The notes under the pieces are model-generated. The model saw only the letters and a program-made list of their open reading frames with translations, was not told the origin of the DNA and did no database searches. DNA of 9,855 nucleotides from Solirubrobacteraceae bacterium (GTDB lineage: Bacteria > Actinomycetota > Thermoleophilia > Solirubrobacterales > Solirubrobacteraceae): contig JAEMSV010000048.1 of the NCBI GenBank assembly GCA_016462625.1, forward strand, positions 18,132 to 27,986, in the 5' to 3' direction. Within the stretch, counting starts at the first letter, position 1, and the number at the start of each line of letters is the position of its first letter. This document shows, piece after piece, positions 5,396 through 9,855 of this stretch. Position numbers and translations under genes: made by a program.

Positions 5396-6132
5396 TAGCG
5401 CTTCACCTGGTTGCCGATCTCGGCGAGACGGTCCTGGGTCTGGATGGCCTTGCTCGCCATCTCGAACGCGCGCTGGGACTCGATCATCTCGGTCATCGAG
5501 TCGGACATGTCCGCGTTGGACCCCTCGAGCTTGCCGGCGACCACCTGGGTGGCGTTGCCGGCCGCACGGGCCGCGCCACTCGCGGCGGTGGTCACGAAGG
5601 TGTTGTCGCCCTGGGCGAAGAGGCCGGCCTCGGCGGGCACCGTCACGACGCCCAGCTTCCCGAGCGTGCGCTGGCCGACGGTCACGGTCCCATCGGCACC
5701 GATCTTCACGTCCGCGGGGTCGGTGCCGGCCGGGACCTGGATCGGCGGATCCATGAGCATGCCCTGGCCGGTGACCAGGCGGCCGGTCGCGTCGAGGTTG
5801 AGGTGTCCGTCGCGGGTGAGGACCTGCTGGCCCTGCGCGTTGCGGACGGAGAGGAAGCCCGGGCCCGTGATGGCGACGTCGAGCGGGTTCGTGCTGTCGA
5901 GGAGCGAGCCCTGGGCGCTGCCCCGGCCCATGAAGGTCGCGGCGGAGCCCGAGCCGTCACGGACGCCCGGGTTCGTGGCCAGGCCGGCCTCGGTGTACAC
6001 GAGGTCACGGAACGCAACGCGTGTCCGCTTGTAGCCCGTCGTATTCACATTCGCGATGTCGTTGGACACCGCATCAATGCGGTCCTGCTGTGCCGCCATA
6101 CCGGCGGCGGCCGCATACATACCTTCAAGCAT
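5395..6132 (-). CDS. flgG: FlgG, distal rod protein
   Basis: This encodes 245 residues, slightly short for FlgG (about 260). FlgG subunits form the distal rod that links the basal body to the hook. The N-terminus MLEGMYAAAAGMAAQQDRID and then SNDIANVNTTGYKRTRVAFR (from about 23) is the rod signature. The middle shows NPLDVAITGPGFLSV and LTRDGHLNLDATGRLVTGQG. The C-terminus LEGSNADMSDSMTEMIESQR followed by AFEMASKAIQTQDRL is close to the classic FlgG end, which favours FlgG over FlgF. AGGGAG lies about six bases before the ATG at 6132. It is the first gene of the long operon and follows a sigma-28-like promoter. Normally flgF would sit just upstream; here a 2.8-kb secreted-protein gene intervenes before the next rod gene at 9221. 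Confidence 0.93.
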   Translation of the reverse strand: MLEGMYAAAAGMAAQQDRIDAVSNDIANVNTTGYKRTRVAFRDLVYTEAGLATNPGVRDGSGSAATFMGRGSAQGSLLDSTNPLDVAITGPGFLSVRNAQGQQVLTRDGHLNLDATGRLVTGQGMLMDPPIQVPAGTDPADVKIGADGTVTVGQRTLGKLGVVTVPAEAGLFAQGDNTFVTTAASGAARAAGNATQVVAGKLEGSNADMSDSMTEMIESQRAFEMASKAIQTQDRLAEIGNQVKR

Positions 6133-6217
6133 CGTGCTCCCTATGGAGGGGGTGGAGCTACGGCTTCCGCTGTGCGGTCCAGTCGCGTGCTCCGAACGTC
6201 TTCCTTCTCCGCCGGAA

Positions 6218-6244
6218 TGATCGGATGCGCTTGAAGGGGCTTGA
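6218..6244 (-). promoter_or_regulatory. Candidate sigma-28 (FliA/SigD-type) promoter for the flgG operon
   Basis: On the minus strand TCAA (6244-6241), a 15-base spacer and TCCGATCA (6225-6218) resemble the flagellar sigma consensus TAAA-N15-GCCGATAA, with 3 of 4 and 6 of 8 matches. It lies 86 bases or more upstream of the flgG ATG, and its -35 box touches the tail of the preceding gene's terminator. The match was found by eye in a short intergenic region, so chance agreement is possible. Confidence 0.4.
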
Positions 6245-6271
6245 GAAAGCGTCCAGGTTTCCCTGGACGCT
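6243..6271 (-). terminator. Rho-independent terminator of the secreted-protein gene
   Basis: AGCGTCCAGG (6271-6262 on the minus strand) pairs perfectly with CCTGGACGCT (6257-6248) across a GAAA tetraloop, followed by TTCTC. A ten-base-pair perfect stem with a GNRA loop, 17 bases after the stop at 6289, is a good terminator despite the short T-tract. It separates this gene from the flgG operon. Confidence 0.75.
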
Positions 6272-6288
6272 CCGGTATGCGTGCGGGC

Positions 6289-9111
6289 CTACAGCGAGGC
6301 GCAGGCCTTCGGGATCTTCGCCCCGCGCAGCTCCTTCGGGCCCGCGTACGCGGCACCCGGCTTGAGGACCTGCTGGACCTTGCCGCCGAAGCGCAGGTCC
6401 TGTCGGCCGGCCTGGATCTGCAGCCGCACCGACGTGGTCTTCGCGACGTTGCCGATCTTCCAGGCGAAGCACGTCTTCGGCGCGTTGTGGCCGAGCTTCC
6501 GGCCGTCGCTGAGGATGGCGTACGAGCCGTACCGCTCGGTGCCCGTCGCGGCGCTGCCCCAGACGGCGAACACCGTCGTCCCGCGGCGCACCAGGCGGAG
6601 CGCCGGCACCCGGCTGGCGGGCCGGGGCGGCGCCTGGCGGTAGGTCGCGACCGTCGCGGTGGCCACCGGCGCACCCTCACCGTCGGTCACCGTAGCCTTC
6701 ACCGTGCGCGTTCCGCCGAGGCTGAAGTTCGGCGTGTACCGCACGGTTGCGCAGCGGGTCTCGCTGCCACTGCGGCCCGGGAGCGTCTTGCCGTCCGTGC
6801 ACTTCTTGCCGCGCAGGCCGGTGGCGACGTTCTGCTGCGCGCTCGTCCCGAGGACGTCGAGCGAGACCTTGTCGCCGGGGCGCAGGGCGTAACGCAGGTC
6901 GAGCTGCCAGCCCGTGTCGGTCTTCTTCGCCTTGCCGGTCACGACGGTCGGCTTCTTCTCATCGGCCTGGATCTCCACGCCGGTGACGGTCGAGCCGGGC
7001 AGGGCCTCGATCTTCCAGTCGCCGGCCGCGGCCTGCGGGGGAAGGAAGATCGACGTCTCCGGTGCCTCGGGGTTCTCGAGCATCATGTACGTCTTGTTGT
7101 CGGTCATCGCGTTGCCGGAGCCGGACTCGATGACCAGCCCGCTGGGACTCGTGATGCGCACCTTCGGCGGAGCGCCCGCGCCCTGGATGTGGGCGACGTA
7201 CTGCTTGGGGTCCTCTGGAACCGGGAACGAGAAGCCCGCGCCGGCCTGTCTGGGCCGCGCGATCCGCACGCGGTTCTGGAAGCCGCAGCCCCGGCCGAAG
7301 TCGAAGCGCTTGCCGCTGCGCGGCTGCTGCCAGAAGAAGAAGGCGCTGAAGTCCCCGGCGAACGTCCCGGCGCAGCCGCCGACGCCGATGCTCGACACGG
7401 TGACGCCGGCTCGCGCGATGCACGGCTGGCCGAAGATCCCGAGCTCGATGCAGACCTCGACGCGCCCGTCCATGCTGAACAGGAACGGACTGGGCTGGAT
7501 GAAGCCGCCAAGGCCGCCGTTGACGATGAGGAAGCCGCCGCCCAGGCGCATCTGGGCGTTGAGGTCGAAGTCGACGAAGCCCGTGTTGTCCACGCGGACA
7601 CGCCCGTTGCCGACGGGGATGGTCGCGACGCGCACGAAGGCGGCGGCCTCGATGAAGAACCCGCGGCCCGGCTCGGCGTAGGTGACCGACGCGTCGCCGC
7701 GCACGAGACCACGGGCGAAGCTGAGCCCGCCGTCGCCGCGCAGCACGAGGCCGTTCTGGACGCACACGCCGAACCCGACGCGCTCCAGCGAGACGCCCGC
7801 GACCAGCGGGATCGCCGCGTCGTCGATGAAGCCGCCGGCGTAGGAGAAGCGCCCGCCGGCGATGCCCGCGTACGCACCGAGGCTGGGGCGCGAGGGCAGG
7901 GGCAGTCCTACGAGCACGGACGCGTCGAAGCGCTCGAGCTGGCGTGCGGGCGGATTGCAGCTGACCGCCGGCGCGCCGTTGAGGCTCGGCGGCTCACACG
8001 CGGAGAACGAGCGCGAGACGCCCGCGGACATGTACGAGATGCAGAACTGCTTCAGCGCGACTTTGCCGATCGCGACGTTCTCGATCTGGATGCGCCCGCC
8101 GTCCACGCTGACGCCGCGCCCGTCCTCGGTGCGGATCTCGGTCGCGCCGGTGACGGACCCACGGTCGCTGCCGGGGAACGGCTTGAAGATCGAAGGCAGC
8201 GTGACCTGCACCGGGAACGAGGTGGAGAATCGCCCGCCGCTGTTGCGGAACAGGACTTCGACCGACCCGCCGACCTGCAGGCCGCCGAGCGTGCCGGCGG
8301 GCAGGTTGAACCCGGCGAGCTTCCCGTTGGAGCCCGGCGCGGGGAGCTGGAAGCGGATCGGCCCGCGGAACAGGGTGATCGGACCGAGATCGACCGTGAC
8401 CGAGCGGTCGATGCCGACCTGGCCACCGCGGGCGTCGCTCGTCGGTTCGACGAGGACGTAGCTCGTGCCACTCGGCGGCGCGGGGAAGGGGATGCCGTTC
8501 AGGGAGAAGCCGCCGCGGGTCTCGTAGAACGTCGCGCGGGGCTCGATGTCGAGTCCGGCCTGGCGCGTCGGATTCGTCCCGGCCTTGAACTGCTGCCAGC
8601 AGGACCCGGTGCTCCGGGCGCGCACGAGCGCGAAGGTCACGACGGCGGGGCAGGCGCTCTGGCGCGTGGGGCCGGCCGGCTCGGCGGGCTCCACGGGCAC
8701 CGGGGGCGGCGCAGCGGCCGTCGGCTCGAGGGCGAAGGTGACCTTCTTGGACGCGCCGCTGGAGTCCGAGACGCGCACGGTGACGATGCGGTCGGTCGCG
8801 GTGGTCGCGGGGACGGTGAAGGTGAAACGGTGCGACCCCGTCGTGCCCTGCGTCTCGGGGCTCGTCTCGTCGAGGATCAGCCGCTGGACCGGGCTGTCGA
8901 GGCTGTCTGCGCCGCAGCAGCCGAGCTCGACGATGTACGGCGCCTGGTCGACCTGCACGTCGACGTTGATCGAGGCCTCCGTGCCTTCCACGAGCGGGCT
9001 CGGAGCGATCCCCCGGTTGAGGATCTCGATCTCGGCGGATGCCGAGGCCGGCGCCAGCAGTCCGAGGAGGACCACGACGAAGAGGACCGGCGAGAGGCAG
9101 CTCGCGCGCAT
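6289..9111 (-). CDS. Large secreted beta-rich, cysteine-containing protein of unknown function
   Basis: This encodes 940 residues from the ATG at 9111. Residues 1-26 form a Sec signal peptide (MRASCLS, a hydrophobic core, then APASASA before AEIEIL). There is no lipobox, LPxTG motif or C-terminal membrane helix, so the protein is probably released or loosely wall-bound. Residues 28-128 look like an Ig-like strand domain (TVRVSDSSG near 111), followed by a Pro-rich linker at about 129-150. Residues 185-600 are rich in glycine and alternating hydrophobic residues, suggesting an extended beta structure. Residues 650-830 look like one or two further Ig-like units (KATVTDGEGAPVATATV near 805), with a terminal strand-rich domain at 835-910. 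The mature part has 16 cysteines, including a CC pair at 65-66, so disulfides are likely. The frame is open to a TTG at 9189, but that codon lies in a possible -35 box. No catalytic motif or known family is recognised. Confidence 0.85.
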   Translation of the reverse strand: MRASCLSPVLFVVVLLGLLAPASASAEIEILNRGIAPSPLVEGTEASINVDVQVDQAPYIVELGCCGADSLDSPVQRLILDETSPETQGTTGSHRFTFTVPATTATDRIVTVRVSDSSGASKKVTFALEPTAAAPPPVPVEPAEPAGPTRQSACPAVVTFALVRARSTGSCWQQFKAGTNPTRQAGLDIEPRATFYETRGGFSLNGIPFPAPPSGTSYVLVEPTSDARGGQVGIDRSVTVDLGPITLFRGPIRFQLPAPGSNGKLAGFNLPAGTLGGLQVGGSVEVLFRNSGGRFSTSFPVQVTLPSIFKPFPGSDRGSVTGATEIRTEDGRGVSVDGGRIQIENVAIGKVALKQFCISYMSAGVSRSFSACEPPSLNGAPAVSCNPPARQLERFDASVLVGLPLPSRPSLGAYAGIAGGRFSYAGGFIDDAAIPLVAGVSLERVGFGVCVQNGLVLRGDGGLSFARGLVRGDASVTYAEPGRGFFIEAAAFVRVATIPVGNGRVRVDNTGFVDFDLNAQMRLGGGFLIVNGGLGGFIQPSPFLFSMDGRVEVCIELGIFGQPCIARAGVTVSSIGVGGCAGTFAGDFSAFFFWQQPRSGKRFDFGRGCGFQNRVRIARPRQAGAGFSFPVPEDPKQYVAHIQGAGAPPKVRITSPSGLVIESGSGNAMTDNKTYMMLENPEAPETSIFLPPQAAAGDWKIEALPGSTVTGVEIQADEKKPTVVTGKAKKTDTGWQLDLRYALRPGDKVSLDVLGTSAQQNVATGLRGKKCTDGKTLPGRSGSETRCATVRYTPNFSLGGTRTVKATVTDGEGAPVATATVATYRQAPPRPASRVPALRLVRRGTTVFAVWGSAATGTERYGSYAILSDGRKLGHNAPKTCFAWKIGNVAKTTSVRLQIQAGRQDLRFGGKVQQVLKPGAAYAGPKELRGAKIPKACASL

Positions 9112-9160
9112 GATGGGAACCTGCTGTCGGGGGATGCATCGACCGCAGGTCGCGGCCAAC

Positions 9161-9189
9161 AATTCCGACCAACCTATTCCTGGTGTCAA
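9161..9189 (-). promoter_or_regulatory. Possible promoter of the secreted-protein gene (TTGACA box)
   Basis: A perfect TTGACA is at 9189-9184 on the minus strand, 72 bases before the ATG at 9111. The -10 is not clear: GGAATT follows at a spacing of 17 and AATTGT at 19, and neither is a good TATAAT match. The box follows directly after the hairpin that ends the upstream rod gene, consistent with an independent transcription unit. Confidence 0.35.
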
Positions 9190-9192
9190 GCA

Positions 9193-9211
9193 CCTTCCGA
9201 GGAGCGGAAGG
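9193..9211 (-). terminator. Hairpin after the upstream rod gene, weak terminator candidate
   Basis: CCTTCCG and CGGAAGG pair perfectly over seven bases with a five-base loop, starting nine bases after the stop at 9221. No T-run follows, so termination may be incomplete. GGAGC and GCTCC in the same segment (9218-9214 and 9205-9201 on the minus strand) could form a competing stem. Confidence 0.4.
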
Positions 9212-9220
9212 CGGCTCCGG

Positions 9221-9855
9221 CTAGCGCAGTGAGCCGACCTGGTTCGCGGCCTTGTCCAGCGTCGAGTCGATCGTCGTGATCGCCTTCTGCCCGGCCTCGA
9301 AGGCGCGCAGCGAGGCCATCATGTCGACCATCGTCCGGGCGGGGTCGACGCTGGAGGACTCCAGGGCACCCTGGCGCGGCGGATCCTCCGCCTGGCCGGT
9401 GGCGTTCCCGGTGAAGTAGCCGTTGCCCGCCTTGCGGGCGTCCGGGACGAGGGAGACGCCGACCGTGGCCGGATCGAGCGTCGCGCCGGCGGCCGGGACC
9501 TGCACGGGCTGGCCGTTGGGGCCGAGCACCGCGTTGCCGAGCTGGTCGGTGAGCGTGCCGTTCGCAGCGGCCTGGAACGAGCCGTTGCGGGTGTAGCGCA
9601 GGCCCTCCGGAGTCTGGATCGCGAAGAAGCCCTCACCGACGACCGCGAGGTCGAGCGGCTCGCTCGTCTCCCGGACCGGCTGGGAGGTGAAGTCGGTCTC
9701 CTGACGGTCGACGCGCACGCCGCGGCTGAGCTCACCCACGACCGACCCCGTGGGGTAGTCGGTCACGAGCAGCGATCCGAAGGAGTTGTGGGCCGAGCGG
9801 TCGGCCTTGTAGCCCGGCGTCGCCGCGTTGGCGAGGTCGTTGGCGATCTGATCCT
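9221..9855 (-). CDS. flgF: Flagellar rod protein of the FlgF/FlgG family, N-terminus beyond the right edge
   Basis: The frame is open from the right edge to a TAG at 9221, giving 211 residues without the true start. The visible N-terminal part reads DQIANDLANAATPGYKADRS, the conserved family signature (SNNIANvnTtGYK), so only about 20 residues are missing. The centre has PLDLAVVGEGFFAIQ and LRYTRNGSFQAAANGTLTDQ, typical of rod proteins. The C-terminus VDPARTMVDMMASLRAFEAG followed by QKAITTIDSTLDKAANQVG is the rod coiled coil. It differs from the clear FlgG at 5395-6132, and with that gene present FlgF is the likelier name. A second FlgG-like protein is the alternative. Type III export without a signal peptide and assembly into the distal rod are expected. 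An internal GTG at 9766 gives a shorter frame but lies inside the conserved domain, so it is not the start. Confidence 0.85.
   Translation of the reverse strand, partial: DQIANDLANAATPGYKADRSAHNSFGSLLVTDYPTGSVVGELSRGVRVDRQETDFTSQPVRETSEPLDLAVVGEGFFAIQTPEGLRYTRNGSFQAAANGTLTDQLGNAVLGPNGQPVQVPAAGATLDPATVGVSLVPDARKAGNGYFTGNATGQAEDPPRQGALESSSVDPARTMVDMMASLRAFEAGQKAITTIDSTLDKAANQVGSLR

Noticed and set aside
9112..9189. N-terminal extension of the secreted protein to a TTG at 9189
   Set aside because: The added 26 residues precede a clean signal peptide that starts at 9111, and the TTG itself is part of a TTGACA box.
6241..9279. A 1012-codon open frame on the plus strand opposite the secreted-protein gene
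   Set aside because: Its translation is dominated by Arg, Ala, Gly, Asp and His with no domain, and it crosses the terminator and the end of the rod gene. Long antisense frames are expected opposite GC-rich genes; the minus-strand protein has a signal peptide and domain-like structure.

Overview
The window is GC-rich and carries a run of bacterial flagellar genes, nearly all on the minus strand. The flagellar set looks Gram-positive in style. No L-ring or P-ring genes (flgH, flgI) occur between flgG and the rod-binding gene, and that gene lacks a muramidase domain. Flagellin translation appears to be under FliW/CsrA control. Together with the GC content, a PknB-type Ser/Thr kinase start and a TAGGGT-type leaderless promoter, this suggests a motile actinobacterium-like monoderm, perhaps of the Thermoleophilia. 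The lineage is an inference from style; no marker gene is present.

Layout. Positions 1-120 hold the first 40 codons of a Ser/Thr protein kinase reading off the left edge. A roughly 120-base divergent spacer with a perfect 19-bp palindrome separates it from a 98-residue plus-strand protein with a zinc ribbon and two membrane segments (244-540). Positions 541-712 contain no convincing gene, but hold three consecutive hairpins that form the 3' untranslated region and probable terminator of the flagellin mRNA. From 6132 down to 713 runs one tight minus-strand operon: flgG, a flgJ-like rod-binding gene, flgN, flgK, flgL, fliW, csrA, flagellin. Within it, flgG through fliW are overlapping or 3-4 bases apart (fliW depends on the start chosen), while csrA and flagellin have short leaders with strong ribosome sites. 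A sigma-28-like promoter lies about 90-110 bases upstream of flgG. Positions 6289-9111 encode a 940-residue secreted beta-rich protein of unrecognised family, with its own possible promoter and a strong terminator. Beyond it, from 9221 to the right edge, is the C-terminal part of a second FlgF/FlgG-family rod gene.

How the genes work together. The two rod proteins and the rod-binding protein build the distal axle. FlgN is the presumed chaperone of the hook-filament junction proteins FlgK and FlgL, which are encoded directly after it. FliW, CsrA and flagellin form the known three-part switch that matches flagellin translation to secretion. The csrA and flagellin leaders share the ten bases CAAGGAGGAA, so CsrA may act on both.

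The most unusual item is the large secreted-protein gene lodged between two rod genes that are normally adjacent. Nothing in the sequence links it mechanically to the flagellum, and it looks like an independent transcription unit. I see no tRNA, rRNA, CRISPR array, insertion sequence or phage gene.
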